Origin: Alphaproteobacteria bacterium
Lineage (GTDB): Bacteria > Pseudomonadota > Alphaproteobacteria > Oceanibaculales > Oceanibaculaceae
NCBI GenBank assembly: GCA_018823745.1
Contig: JAHJHR010000002.1
Location: 1 to 64,000 of the forward strand
Direction of reading: 5' to 3'
DNA length: 64,000 nucleotides
Of the stretch, positions 27,070-38,048 are shown piece after piece; positions within the stretch are counted from its first letter, which is position 1, and each line of letters opens with the position of its first letter. Both the position numbers and the translations under genes were made by a program. The notes under the pieces were generated by a model, which saw only the letters and a program-made list of their open reading frames with translations, searched no databases and had not been told where the DNA came from.

Positions 27070-27831
27070 ATGTGTACCGTCGTTCTGCTGCATCGCCCCG
27101 GTCATGACTGGCCCGTCCTGATCGCCGCCAACCGCGACGAGATGGCGGGGCGTCCCTGGCAGCCACCCGCCCGGCACTGGACGGACAGGCCGGAAGTCGT
27201 GGCCGGGCTGGATGTTCTGGCCGGCGGCAGCTGGCTCGGGTTGAACGATCATGGCGTCGTCGCCGCGATGCTGAACCGCGTCGGCTCGCTGGGGCCGGCG
27301 CCCGGCAAGCGCAGCCGGGGCGAATTGGTGCTGGAGGCGCTGGATCATGCCGATGCGGCCGCCGCGGCCGATGCGCTGGCCTTCCTGGACCCGGCCGCCT
27401 ACCGCCCGTTCAACATGCTGCTGGCCGATAGCGAAGGCGCCTTCTGGGTGCGCAGCCTGGGCGAGGCGAGCCACAAGATCGACATCACCATCGTCGCGCC
27501 CGGCCTGCATATGCTGACCGCCCATGATCTGGATGACCCGCAGAGCGCGCGCATCCTGCACCACAAGCCGCGTTTCGAGGCAGCAACCGCGCCCAACCCG
27601 GATACCGGCGACTGGCAGGACTGGCAGGCCCTGATGGCCAGCACCGAGCATGAGGAAAGCGCCGGCCCGCGCGGCGCCATGACGATCCATGGCGAGGGCG
27701 GCTTCGGCACCGTCTCTGCCTCGCTGATCGCCCTGCCCCGCCCCCGGATCGAGAAAACCGGGCGGCCTGTCTGGCTGTTTTCCGCCGGTGCGCCCAACAC
27801 CGCCGCCTTCGCCCCGGTCGTGCTGGAATAA
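27070..27831 (+). CDS. NRDE family protein
   Basis: A 253-residue protein with MCTVVLL at the N-terminus and LIAANRDEMAGRP (residues 17-29), the NRDE motif that names the family (also called TANGO2-like). Cys2 could become an N-terminal nucleophile after Met removal, as in Ntn hydrolases, but no activity is established. It lies alone before purC. Confidence 0.88.
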   Translation: MCTVVLLHRPGHDWPVLIAANRDEMAGRPWQPPARHWTDRPEVVAGLDVLAGGSWLGLNDHGVVAAMLNRVGSLGPAPGKRSRGELVLEALDHADAAAAADALAFLDPAAYRPFNMLLADSEGAFWVRSLGEASHKIDITIVAPGLHMLTAHDLDDPQSARILHHKPRFEAATAPNPDTGDWQDWQALMASTEHEESAGPRGAMTIHGEGGFGTVSASLIALPRPRIEKTGRPVWLFSAGAPNTAAFAPVVLE

Positions 27832-27967
27832 GGATATTCAGTTGCGTTGTTTCGTCAGGCTCTTCCTGCTATAGGGTGGCGATAGCGGCGCCGCCCCTCT
27901 GGGGATAGTCAGGAATGTCGCTGATGCCCGGTTCCCGGGCTGTCTTTCTTCTTCGAGGTTCGCCAGC

Positions 27968-28732
27968 ATGGCCAGACGCAGACGCATCTATGAGGGCAAG
28001 GCCAAGGTCCTGTTCGAGGGACCAGAGCCCGGCACGCTCGTCCAGTACTTCAAGGATGATGCAACCGCCTTCAACAACCAGAAGCACGGCGTCATCACCG
28101 GCAAGGGCGTGCTGAACAACCGCATCTCGGAATATCTGATGCTGCGGCTGGCCGAGATCGGTATTCCGACGCATTTCGTGCGCCGCCTGAACATGCGCGA
28201 GCAGCTGGTGCGTGAGGTCGAGATCATCCCGATCGAGGTCGTGGTCCGCAACATCGCCGCCGGCTCGCTGGTGAAGCGCTTCGGCGTGCCTGAGGGGCAG
28301 ACCCTGCCGCGCTCGCTGGTCGAGTATTATTACAAATCCGACGCGCTGGGCGACCCGATGATCTCGGAAGAGCACATCACCGCCTTCGGCTGGTCGACGA
28401 CGCAGGAGATCGACGACATTCTGGCGCTGTCGCTGCGGGTGAATGATTTCCTGACCGGCCTGTTCCTCGGCATCGGCCTGCGGCTGGTCGATTTCAAGCT
28501 GGAATTCGGGCGCTTCTACACCGAAGAAGAAATGCGCATCGTCCTGGCCGACGAGATCAGCCCGGACAACATGCGGCTGTGGGACGTCAAGACCAACGAG
28601 AAGCTGGACAAGGACCGCTTCCGCCAGGATCTCGGCGGGGTGAAGGAAGCCTATCAGGAAGTCGCCCGTCGCCTCGGCATTCTGCCGGAGGGTGGGCCGA
28701 CCGACATGAAGGGCCCGAAGGTCATGCAGTAA
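27968..28732 (+). CDS. purC: SAICAR synthetase
   Basis: A 254-residue phosphoribosylaminoimidazole-succinocarboxamide synthase, the step before PurB. Recognisable blocks are [23 protein letters not shown], the family pattern [17 protein letters not shown] and [10 protein letters not shown]. Normal length. It is the first gene of the purC-purS-(methyltransferase)-purQ-purL series. Confidence 0.96.
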   Translation: MARRRRIYEGKAKVLFEGPEPGTLVQYFKDDATAFNNQKHGVITGKGVLNNRISEYLMLRLAEIGIPTHFVRRLNMREQLVREVEIIPIEVVVRNIAAGSLVKRFGVPEGQTLPRSLVEYYYKSDALGDPMISEEHITAFGWSTTQEIDDILALSLRVNDFLTGLFLGIGLRLVDFKLEFGRFYTEEEMRIVLADEISPDNMRLWDVKTNEKLDKDRFRQDLGGVKEAYQEVARRLGILPEGGPTDMKGPKVMQ

Positions 28733-28781
28733 GCGGGCATTGCCCGTTTTCCATTCCCGTGATCAGGACAGGAAGAGTTTC

Positions 28782-29024
28782 GTGAAGGCCAAGATTCACA
28801 TCACCCTGAAGAATGGCGTGCTCGACCCGCAGGGCAAGGCGATCGGGCATGCGCTGGGTTCGCTCGGCTTCTCCGGCGTCGACGAGGTCCGCCAGGGCAA
28901 GTACATCGAACTCGATCTGGCGGAAACCGACCCCGCCAAGGCGAAAGCCGCCGTCGACGAGATGTGCAAGAAGCTGCTCGCCAATACGGTGATCGAGAAT
29001 TACACCGTCGAGGTTGTCGGCTAA
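28782..29024 (+). CDS. purS: FGAM synthetase subunit PurS
   Basis: An 80-residue subunit that bridges PurL and PurQ in the three-part formylglycinamidine synthase. From the GTG at 28782 it reads VKAKIHITLKNGVLDPQGKA, the standard start; AGGACAGGAAGAG lies upstream. The separate PurS-PurQ-PurL form, as in Bacillus and alphaproteobacteria, is confirmed by purQ and a short purL downstream. Confidence 0.94.
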   Translation: MKAKIHITLKNGVLDPQGKAIGHALGSLGFSGVDEVRQGKYIELDLAETDPAKAKAAVDEMCKKLLANTVIENYTVEVVG

Positions 29025-29029
29025 GGCCA

Positions 29030-29653
29030 GTGGCGCAACGCCGCCCCCCGACGAGCCATGAGGAGCGCCTGGCCGCGCTCTACCGCCCCCGTTTGCAGGA
29101 ATACGGCGCCGGCCCCGATGCGCAGGGCTGGCCGTCCAGCTTTGAGCAGAAGGTCCGCTTCGCCGCTCTTGCGGGCATTGGCATCGGGCCGACCGATTCG
29201 GTACTCGATGTCGGCTGCGGCCTCGGCGATTTCGTCGATCATCTGGCCGAACAGGATTTCCAGGGCAGCTATACCGGCATCGACCTCCTGCCGGAGATGA
29301 TCGAGGGCGCGCGGGCGCGTGAGCACCCGCCCACCATCGGCACCCGGTTCGAGGTCGCCGATCTGGCACAGGACCCGCAGCGCTGGCAGGCCGATATCGT
29401 CATCGCCAGCGGCATCTTCGTCGTCATGACCGAGGCGGAGGCCCACCAGACCATCGCCACCTTGTTCCAGGCCTGCCGCCGGGCCGTTGCCTTCACCTCG
29501 CTGTCGCGCTGGGACCCGACCGAGAATATCGAGGGCTATCTGCGCCTCGACCCGGCCGAAACGCTGAATTACTGCCGCACGCTGACGCCGCGCGTGCTGC
29601 TGCGCCACGAATATTTCCTGACCGATTTCACGATGTACCTGTTTCGGGACTAA
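29030..29653 (+). CDS. class I SAM-dependent methyltransferase within the pur cluster
   Basis: A 207-residue predicted methyltransferase. The Rossmann glycine loop VLDVGCGLGDF (about residues 60-70), the acidic GID at the end of strand 2 and VADLAQD follow family order. The GTG at 29030 lies 5 bp after the purS stop, so it is almost certainly cotranscribed with purine genes. Substrate unknown; the sequence gives no small-molecule or RNA clue. It is not part of the purine pathway as known. Confidence 0.85.
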   Translation: MAQRRPPTSHEERLAALYRPRLQEYGAGPDAQGWPSSFEQKVRFAALAGIGIGPTDSVLDVGCGLGDFVDHLAEQDFQGSYTGIDLLPEMIEGARAREHPPTIGTRFEVADLAQDPQRWQADIVIASGIFVVMTEAEAHQTIATLFQACRRAVAFTSLSRWDPTENIEGYLRLDPAETLNYCRTLTPRVLLRHEYFLTDFTMYLFRD

Positions 29654-29764
29654 CCCATGGCCGCATTCTCCCCGCACGCCCCCATCCGGTCTTGCCTTTC
29701 GAGCGCGCTGGGCATAGGTTCGGCTTCGTTTTCGGACCCCATCGCATAAGGGGGCGGCCGCTCC

Positions 29765-30454
29765 ATGAAATCCGCTGTCATCATCTTCCCCGGCACCAAC
29801 CGCGAGCAGGATATCCGCGTCGCGTTGCGCCAGGCTTCCGGCATCGATCCGCTGATGATCTTCCATCTGGAAACCAGCCTGCCCGATGTCGATCTGATCG
29901 TGCTGCCGGGCGGCTTCGCGCATGGTGATTACCTGCGCTGCGGCGCCATGGCCGCGCGCTCGCCCATCGTCCAGGACGTGGTCGCCAAGGCGAAGCGCGG
30001 CGTCCCGGTGCTGGGTGTGTGCAACGGCTTCCAGGTGCTGACCGAGACCGGGCTGCTGCCCGGCGCGCTGATGCGCAACGCCGATCTGAAATTCGTCTGC
30101 CGCAATGTCGATCTGCGCGTCGAGACCAGCCAGTCGATCTTCACCAGCGGCCTGGCCGAGGGTGAGGTGATGAACGTGCCGGTGGCCCATCACGACGGCA
30201 ATTACTTCGCCGATGAGGCGACGCTGGACCGGCTGGAAAGCGAGGGCCGCGTGGCCTTCCGCTATTGCGCCCCGGATGGCGCGGTCGATGGCACCGGCAA
30301 CCCGAACGGGTCGACCCGCAACATCGCCGGCATCTTCAACGAGACCAAGACCGTCCTGGGCATGATGCCGCATCCGGAGGACGCCGTGGACCCGCTGCAT
30401 GGCGGCATTGGCGGGCGCGGGCTGTTCGACGGCATCGTGCGCGCGCTATCCTGA
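29765..30454 (+). CDS. purQ: FGAM synthetase glutaminase subunit PurQ
   Basis: A 229-residue class I glutamine amidotransferase. GVCNGFQVL carries the nucleophile Cys86, and the catalytic His-x-Glu is seen in MMPHPEDA near the C-terminus. It supplies ammonia to PurL through the PurS-assembled complex. It is followed by purL with a 34-bp gap. Confidence 0.95.
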   Translation: MKSAVIIFPGTNREQDIRVALRQASGIDPLMIFHLETSLPDVDLIVLPGGFAHGDYLRCGAMAARSPIVQDVVAKAKRGVPVLGVCNGFQVLTETGLLPGALMRNADLKFVCRNVDLRVETSQSIFTSGLAEGEVMNVPVAHHDGNYFADEATLDRLESEGRVAFRYCAPDGAVDGTGNPNGSTRNIAGIFNETKTVLGMMPHPEDAVDPLHGGIGGRGLFDGIVRALS

Positions 30455-30488
30455 TTTCTTCACACTGCTTCATGGGAACCCATCTGGC

Positions 30489-32717
<2,229 letters not shown>

Positions 32718-32748
32718 GCTGACGGCCGGAAACCAAGGAGAATACCGG

Positions 32749-32985
32749 ATGCCGATGGACCTGGGCGAAATCGAGCGGATGATCAAGCAGGCGCTGCCCG
32801 ATGCCAAGGTAACGATTGAGGATTTGCGGGGCGATGGCGACCATTACGCCGCCCATGTCATCTCCGCTTCCTTCGTCGGCAAGAGCCGGGTGCAGCAGCA
32901 CCAGATGGTCTATCAGGCCCTGCAGGGCCGGATGGGCAACGAGTTGCATGCTCTGGCGCTTCAGACCTCCTTGCCGGACGCCTGA
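32749..32985 (+). CDS. BolA family protein
   Basis: A 78-residue BolA/IbaG-like protein. MDLGEIERMIKQALPDAKVTIEDL is followed by the conserved GDHYAAHVIS and FVGKSRVQQHQMVYQAL with the family's conserved His. AAGGAG precedes the ATG. BolA proteins pair with monothiol glutaredoxins to carry 2Fe-2S clusters, and such a glutaredoxin (CGFS type) is encoded 53 bp downstream. Confidence 0.93.
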   Translation: MPMDLGEIERMIKQALPDAKVTIEDLRGDGDHYAAHVISASFVGKSRVQQHQMVYQALQGRMGNELHALALQTSLPDA

Positions 32986-33038
32986 GGATTCACTGAGGCC
33001 GGGATCGTCCCGGCCGGAAAGCTTGAGGATCGTTAATC

Positions 33039-33374
33039 ATGGACGCATCAGTACGCGACCGCATCCAGGGCGAGATTGAGACCAGCAATGTCGTGGTCTT
33101 CATGAAAGGCACGCCGACCTTCCCGCAATGCGGTTTCTCGGCCACCGTCGTGCAGGTGCTGAACCATCTGGGCGTCGACTACAAGGGCGTGAATGTGCTG
33201 GAGGATCCGTCGATCCGCCAGGGCATCAAGGATTTCAGCAACTGGCCGACCATTCCCCAGCTCTATGTAAAGGGCGAATTCGTCGGCGGCTGCGACATCA
33301 TCCGCGAGATGTATGAAACCGGCGAGCTGATCGAACTGCTGAACACCCGCGGCATCGCCGTCGCGGTCGAGTAA
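33039..33374 (+). CDS. grxD: monothiol glutaredoxin, Grx4/GrxD type
   Basis: A 111-residue glutaredoxin with the monothiol active site CGFS (Cys31), the KGTP glutathione-binding lead-in and [19 protein letters not shown]. It binds a 2Fe-2S cluster with glutathione as dimer or with BolA and takes part in cluster delivery. It pairs with the bolA gene just upstream, a common arrangement in proteobacteria, and ends at a strong terminator. Confidence 0.95.
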   Translation: MDASVRDRIQGEIETSNVVVFMKGTPTFPQCGFSATVVQVLNHLGVDYKGVNVLEDPSIRQGIKDFSNWPTIPQLYVKGEFVGGCDIIREMYETGELIELLNTRGIAVAVE

Positions 33375-33398
33375 GCCACACCTAACGATACACTGCCG

Positions 33399-33427
33399 AA
33401 AAGGCCGCTCGAAAGGGCGGCCTTTTT
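33399..33427 (+). terminator. terminator after grxD
   Basis: AAGGCCGC (33401-33408) pairs with GCGGCCTT (33417-33424), with a further A/T-rich base to the stem, followed by a T run. Confidence 0.85.
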
Positions 33428-33440
33428 CGTGACCCCTCAG

Positions 33441-33478
33441 CTTGCATGATGCAAGTTTCTATGCTTGCATTATGCAAG
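33441..33478. promoter_or_regulatory. tandem palindromic operators of the HxlR regulator
   Basis: Two nearly identical 15-base palindromes, CTTGCATGATGCAAG (33441-33455) and CTTGCATTATGCAAG (33464-33478), lie 23 bp apart centre to centre. They end 16 bases before the regulator's ATG and overlap the expected promoter and leader. This is probably where the HxlR protein represses its own operon with the MATE exporter. Confidence 0.75.
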
Positions 33479-33493
33479 CTGAGGGAGAGACCA

Positions 33494-33976
33494 ATGGCCC
33501 GTACCGATTTCTCGCGCATGCGCTGCCCGATCGCGCGGTCCATGGAAGTGCTGGGCGAGCGCTGGGCCATACTGGTGCTGCGCGAGGCGTTCTACGGCAC
33601 CACGCGCTTCGATGATTTTTCCCGCAATCTCGGCATCGCCTCCAACATCCTCAGCGCCCGGCTGGGCAAGCTGGTCGATAATGGCGTGCTGCAGCGCGTG
33701 CCGGCCGCGACGGGCGGACGCCATGAATACCGGCTGACCGAGAAGGGCCGCGATTTCTTTCCCGCCTATCTGGCGCTGAAGCGCTGGGGCGACCGCTGGA
33801 TGGGCAACCCGGAAGGCCCGGTGACCGTGCTGGTCGAGGCCGATACCGGGCGGGAAATAACCTCCCCGCCCCTGCTGGACAGCGCCGGCGCGCCGCTGGA
33901 ACTGGACCGGGTGCGCATCCTGCCCGGCCCCGGTGCCGGTCCTGCCATGCGCCAGCGCTTCGGTGACAAGGCATGA
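33494..33976 (+). CDS. HxlR family winged-helix regulator
   Basis: A 160-residue HxlR/DUF24-type regulator with CPIARSMEVLGERWAILVLREAFYGTTRFDDF, the family core, followed by the wing region GGRHEYRLTEKGRDF. GGGAGAG precedes the ATG at 33494. An upstream in-frame ATG falls inside the operator and is unlikely. Cys10 (in MRCPIARS) lies in the position used by several HxlR proteins to sense electrophiles or oxidants. The stop overlaps the MATE start by 4 bp, so it likely controls that exporter. Confidence 0.9.
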   Translation: MARTDFSRMRCPIARSMEVLGERWAILVLREAFYGTTRFDDFSRNLGIASNILSARLGKLVDNGVLQRVPAATGGRHEYRLTEKGRDFFPAYLALKRWGDRWMGNPEGPVTVLVEADTGREITSPPLLDSAGAPLELDRVRILPGPGAGPAMRQRFGDKA

Positions 33977-35316
33977 CCGCCACTATCGAGGTGGCACCCC
34001 GCGAGACAACCAACGCGATCCTGCGCCGCATCCTGGTGCTGGCCACGCCGACCGGATTCCTGGCAGTGCTGCAGGTCGTCGCGCAGTTGCTGGAAACCTG
34101 GCTGGCGGCCCGGCAGGGCACGGCGGCACTGGCCGGCTGGGCCGTGGTCCTGCCCTTCTCGCTGCTGATGCAGCAGATGTCGGCCGGGGCCATGGGCGGC
34201 GGCGTGGTCTCCGCCATCGCCCGGGCGCTGGGCGGCAACCGCACGCAGGAAGCCTCGGCGCTGGTGCTGCATGCCGCGCTGATTGCCACGCTGGGCGGCG
34301 GCATATTCGCCCTGACGCTGGCCTGTTTCCCCTACACCATCCTCGGACTGATTGCCGGGCCGGTGGCAGCGGAGGCGGCCGCCCCCTATGCGATCTGGCT
34401 GTTCGGCGCAGGCGCGATCCCGCTCTGGCTCGCCAATACGCTGGCCTCGGTCCTGCGCGGCGGCGGTCGGCACGGGCTGGCGGCCCGTGTGCTGACGCTG
34501 GGCTATATCGTCTACCCGCCTTTCGCCTGGCTGCTGGCGGAGCCTTTCGGCATGGGTCTGGCGGGCATTGGTGCAGCCTTCGCGCTGGTCTTCTGGGCGT
34601 CGGCGCTGGCGATGATCGTCACCGTGCTACGCGGCGGCGCCGGCTTCGTGCCGAGCCTGCGCATCCGCCCGTCCGGCGCGCTGTTCCATCGCATCCTCTC
34701 GGTCGGGCTGGTGGCCTGCGCACTGGCCTCGGTCGCCAATCTGACGACCATTCTGGTGACGGCGCAGATCGCTGGCTTCGGCCCGGCCGCCGTGGCCGCC
34801 TATGGCATCGCCGCCCGGCTGGAATTCCTGATGATCCCGCTGGCCTTCGGCGTCGGCTCCGCTCTGACGGCGCTGGTCGGCCGGGCGGTCGGGGCGGGTG
34901 ACTGGGAGACCGCACGGCGCATCGCCTGGACCGGCGGCTTGCTCGCCTTCGCCCTGGCCAGCGCCGCCGGGCTGGCCGTCGCCCTGGCGCCGTACAGCTT
35001 CGCCAGCACCTTCAGCGATGACGCCGCTGTCATCGACATTGCGACGCGCGGGCTTGCCTATACCGGTTTCGGCTTTGGCGGGTTCGGGCTGGGCATGGCG
35101 CTGTATTTCGCCTCGATGGGGGCCGGACGGATGCGCTGGGCCGTGGCCGCCGCGTTCTCGCGCATCAGCATCGCCGTGGGCGGCGGCTGGGTCTTCGCCA
35201 CGATCGGCGGCATGGGGCTGGAAGGCTATTTCCTCGGCGTCGCGCTGGGCATCACCGCCTATGGGCTGGTGACCGCGCTGGGCGTTCGCCGGAGCACATG
35301 GCCCGGTAAAGGGTAA
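33973..35316 (+). CDS. MATE family efflux transporter
   Basis: A 447-residue membrane protein with about 12 hydrophobic segments in two similar halves, as in MATE (NorM/DinF) exporters driven by Na+ or H+. Family-like features include the repeated polar-Gly loops and YGIAARLEFLMIPLAFGVGSALTALVGRAVGAGD in the second half. Likely exports cationic drugs or metabolites. It is translationally coupled to the HxlR regulator, which suggests substrate-induced expression. Confidence 0.9.
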   Translation: MTATIEVAPRETTNAILRRILVLATPTGFLAVLQVVAQLLETWLAARQGTAALAGWAVVLPFSLLMQQMSAGAMGGGVVSAIARALGGNRTQEASALVLHAALIATLGGGIFALTLACFPYTILGLIAGPVAAEAAAPYAIWLFGAGAIPLWLANTLASVLRGGGRHGLAARVLTLGYIVYPPFAWLLAEPFGMGLAGIGAAFALVFWASALAMIVTVLRGGAGFVPSLRIRPSGALFHRILSVGLVACALASVANLTTILVTAQIAGFGPAAVAAYGIAARLEFLMIPLAFGVGSALTALVGRAVGAGDWETARRIAWTGGLLAFALASAAGLAVALAPYSFASTFSDDAAVIDIATRGLAYTGFGFGGFGLGMALYFASMGAGRMRWAVAAAFSRISIAVGGGWVFATIGGMGLEGYFLGVALGITAYGLVTALGVRRSTWPGKG

Positions 35317-35396
35317 CAAGGCGGGTCTGACGCCCTATATGGAAGGACGGGGTGGGGCAGGAACAAGAGTTAGGAAACGCTTTGCGACCATGCCTG

Positions 35397-35783
35397 ATGT
35401 CGATTCCCCTGATTGCCGGCCTGTTGCTTGCCGGCATCCCTTTGGCTGAAGCCGAGACGCGCGGCCGGGACACGATCTATCGTCTGCAGGAAGAGTATCG
35501 CGCGCGCGACCAGAATCTGGAGCGCGAGCGGCAGGAACGCGACCGGGTGCTGCGCCGCTATGACGACAAGATCGGCGAAAGCCGGCGCCTGCAACAGGAT
35601 GACCTCCAGCGCCAGCTGGAACGCAACCGGATATCAGAGGAAATCCGCCGGGGTTCCGACCGGCCGTCTATCCCCAGCCCGCTGGAGGATTCCGGCCGGC
35701 GACTGCAGGACCAGCAGATGCTGCAGGACAGGCTGGACCGGCGCGACCGCTTCGAGCGGCAAAGATTGCTGATGGAGCGCTGA
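35397..35783 (+). CDS. secreted Arg/Glu/Gln-rich coiled-coil protein
   Basis: A 128-residue protein from the ATG at 35397 with a signal peptide (hydrophobic IPLIAGLLLAGIPLA, cleavage after AEA near residue 20). The rest is nearly all charged: heptad-like runs such as QEEYRARDQNLERERQERDR and repeated R-L-Q-D. It should form a long periplasmic coiled coil. A GTG at 35352 would add 15 residues but gives a poorer signal. I do not recognise a family. It follows the MATE gene by 80 bp and converges with mnmA. Confidence 0.65.
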   Translation: MSIPLIAGLLLAGIPLAEAETRGRDTIYRLQEEYRARDQNLERERQERDRVLRRYDDKIGESRRLQQDDLQRQLERNRISEEIRRGSDRPSIPSPLEDSGRRLQDQQMLQDRLDRRDRFERQRLLMER

Positions 35784-35786
35784 GGC

Positions 35787-36914
35787 TCAGGCCGCCAGTA
35801 TCTGCGCCTCGCGCTGGATCCAGCCGCCGCCCAGCACACGCTCGCCTTCGTAGAACACACAGGCCTGCCCCGGCGATACGCCGAATTCCGGCGTCTCGAA
35901 GACCACCCGCAACCCCGCCGCCTCGGCATGAACCCGGGCCGGGATCGGCGCCATGGCGCTGCGCAGCTTCACCTGTACCGCCAGCCCGTCCTCCGGCAGG
36001 GCATCGCCCAGCCAGTTGACCTCGCCCAGCAGCACGCCCGGCTTCGCCAATGCGGCCTTGGGACCGACCACGACGCGGTGCCGGTCCGGATCAATGCGCA
36101 CAACATAGAGCGCATCGGTGGAGTCTACCCGCCCGCCAATGCCCAGCCCCTTGCGCTGGCCGATGGTGTAGTGGATGACGCCCTCATGCCGGCCCAGCAC
36201 AGCGCCGTCCAGATCGACGATCTCGCCCGGCTCCACGGCACCGGGGCGCAGCTTCTGCACCACCTCACCATAGCGCCCGGTCGGCACGAAGCAGATATCC
36301 TGGCTGTCCGGCTTGTCCGCCACCTCCAGCCCGAAGCGCAGGGCATGCGCACGCACCGCCGGCTTCTCCAGGCCGCCCAGCGGGAAGCGCAGGTAATCCA
36401 GCTGGTCGGGCGTGGTGGCGAACAGGAAATAGCTCTGGTCGCGATTGGGATCGACAGCGCGGCGCAGTTCCGGCCCGGCCGGCCCCATCGCGCGCTGCAC
36501 GTAATGACCGGTCGCCAGCACATCGCCGCCGAGATCGCGGGCGGTCTGCAGCAAATCGCGGAATTTGACGCGCTGGTTGCAGCGCACGCAGGGAATCGGC
36601 GTCTCGCCACGCAGATAGGAATCGGCGAAATCGTCGATCACTGCCTGGCGGAAATTGCTTTCGTAATCCAGCACGTAATGCGGCACGCCCAGCCGGTCGC
36701 AAACCTGGCGGGCGTCATAGATATCCTGCCCGGCACAGCACGCGCCCTTCTTCTGCAGGGCCATGCCGTGATCATAGAGCTGGAGCGTGATGCCGATCAC
36801 CTCATAGCCCTGCTCATGCAGCAGCGCCGCGGTGACGGAGCTGTCCACCCCGCCCGACATCGCCACCACCACGCGGGTCTCCGCCGGCGTCTTATCGATC
36901 CCGAGAGAATTCAT
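35787..36914 (-). CDS. mnmA: tRNA-specific 2-thiouridylase MnmA
   Basis: A 375-residue enzyme that thiolates U34 of tRNA Lys, Glu and Gln using relayed sulfur. PP-loop SGGVDSS (residues 20-26), catalytic Cys112 in RCNQRVKF and Cys208 in SQDICFV, and the C-terminal beta-barrel domains are present. The ATG at 36914 is chosen because it gives the usual N-terminus; upstream sequence belongs to tenA. It ends a cluster with a cysteine desulfurase and ferredoxin, its likely sulfur source. Confidence 0.95.
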   Translation of the reverse strand: MNSLGIDKTPAETRVVVAMSGGVDSSVTAALLHEQGYEVIGITLQLYDHGMALQKKGACCAGQDIYDARQVCDRLGVPHYVLDYESNFRQAVIDDFADSYLRGETPIPCVRCNQRVKFRDLLQTARDLGGDVLATGHYVQRAMGPAGPELRRAVDPNRDQSYFLFATTPDQLDYLRFPLGGLEKPAVRAHALRFGLEVADKPDSQDICFVPTGRYGEVVQKLRPGAVEPGEIVDLDGAVLGRHEGVIHYTIGQRKGLGIGGRVDSTDALYVVRIDPDRHRVVVGPKAALAKPGVLLGEVNWLGDALPEDGLAVQVKLRSAMAPIPARVHAEAAGLRVVFETPEFGVSPGQACVFYEGERVLGGGWIQREAQILAA

Positions 36915-36928
36915 GGCTGGAATATAAT

Positions 36929-37636
36929 CTATTCCGCGTTCCGGGTCACCGCATCCAGCCCCATCTGCCAGAAGCCGACTTCGAGGCGGGTCGCTTCGGT
37001 GAAGGTGCGGGACAGGCTGGGAATCCGGGCTTCGGAGCCGCGGCTGGCGAAGAGGCGTTCCAGCGTGGCGATGCTGGCCTCGGCGACGGCGACGTAATCC
37101 GGGCCGGAATAGGTCTCGATCCAGTCCCGATAGGGATTGCCGTCCAGCACCGTGCGGGCATCGGCCTTCAGGGCCAGCGCGATCTCGGCATAGCCGACGA
37201 CACAGGGAGCCAGCGCCACCTGAAGGTCGAGGATGTCGCCGGCCATGCCGCGTTCCAGCACATAGCGGGTATAGGCCATGCAGGCCGGGTCTTCCGGCAG
37301 GGCCACCACATCGGCCTCGCCCATGCCCCAGCCGGCGCAATAGCGCAGATGCAGGGAGGTTTCGGCCAGGATATGGCCGACCGCATCATTGGCGGCGCGC
37401 ATATCCTCCAGCGTCTCGGATTTATAGACCGCCAGCGCATAGGCGCGGGCGAAATGGATCAGGAACAGGTAATCCTGCCCCAGATAATATTTGAACGCCG
37501 GCAGCGGCAGGCTGCCATCGCCCAGGCCGCGCACGAAATCATGCCCGACATAATCCTGCCAGGGCTGGCCGGCGGCTTCGCGCAGCCGGGCAAACAAGCT
37601 GCCCTGCGGGGCGCTGAGAAGAATGGGATCGGCCAT
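36929..37636 (-). CDS. tenA: TenA family aminopyrimidine aminohydrolase (thiaminase II-like)
   Basis: A 235-residue all-helical TenA protein. [22 protein letters not shown] near the N-terminus and [12 protein letters not shown] with the catalytic Cys are seen, along with a C-terminal Glu in ATRLEVGFW. TenA salvages the thiamin pyrimidine from degraded thiamin. No thiamin riboswitch is visible upstream; the gene sits 2 bp after the ferredoxin stop, inside the sulfur cluster. Confidence 0.9.
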   Translation of the reverse strand: MADPILLSAPQGSLFARLREAAGQPWQDYVGHDFVRGLGDGSLPLPAFKYYLGQDYLFLIHFARAYALAVYKSETLEDMRAANDAVGHILAETSLHLRYCAGWGMGEADVVALPEDPACMAYTRYVLERGMAGDILDLQVALAPCVVGYAEIALALKADARTVLDGNPYRDWIETYSGPDYVAVAEASIATLERLFASRGSEARIPSLSRTFTEATRLEVGFWQMGLDAVTRNAE

Positions 37637-37638
37637 CC

Positions 37639-37968
37639 CTAGCCCATCAGATTGTTGGTGCCGGAGGGCAGCCGGACGGTCAGCCCGTCCAGATCCTCGG
37701 TCATGACGATCTGGCAGCCCAGCCGCGAGGTCTTGGTCAGGCCGAAGGCGAGGTCGAGCATATCCTCCTCATCCTCGCTGACCGGCTTCAGGCGGTCGTA
37801 ATCGGATGGCTCGACGATCACATGGCAGGTCGAGCAGGCGAGCGAACCCTCGCACGCGCCCTCGATATCGATGCGGTTGCGATGCGCGATCTCCAGCACC
37901 GACAGGCCGATCGGGGCCTCCACCTCGTGCCGCGTCCCATCGGGATCGATGAACACCATCTTCGGCAT
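37639..37968 (-). CDS. 2Fe-2S adrenodoxin-type ferredoxin
   Basis: A 109-residue ferredoxin with four cluster cysteines, Cys39, Cys45, Cys48 and Cys85, in the C-x5-C-x2-C-x36-C pattern of the adrenodoxin/Isc ferredoxin (Fdx) group. GAAGGTGGCAG precedes the ATG at 37968. It probably supplies electrons for iron-sulfur cluster assembly, since it follows a cysteine desulfurase. No scaffold gene lies next to it. Confidence 0.92.
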   Translation of the reverse strand: MPKMVFIDPDGTRHEVEAPIGLSVLEIAHRNRIDIEGACEGSLACSTCHVIVEPSDYDRLKPVSEDEEDMLDLAFGLTKTSRLGCQIVMTEDLDGLTVRLPSGTNNLMG

Positions 37969-38048
37969 ACTGCCACCTTCACGCTTTTTGACTGTTCTGA
38001 ATTGGGAGGCCGGTTTATCAGCCGTTCCCGATGGACGCAACGCCTGGC

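Noticed and set aside
33446..33493. Extended N-terminus of the HxlR regulator
   Set aside because: The extension would start inside the twin operator; the ATG at 33494 has a proper ribosome site and the family N-terminus.
37969..38048. Attenuator or riboswitch between the desulfurase and ferredoxin genes
   Set aside because: I could find no stable conserved stem or known aptamer pattern in this 80-base gap.
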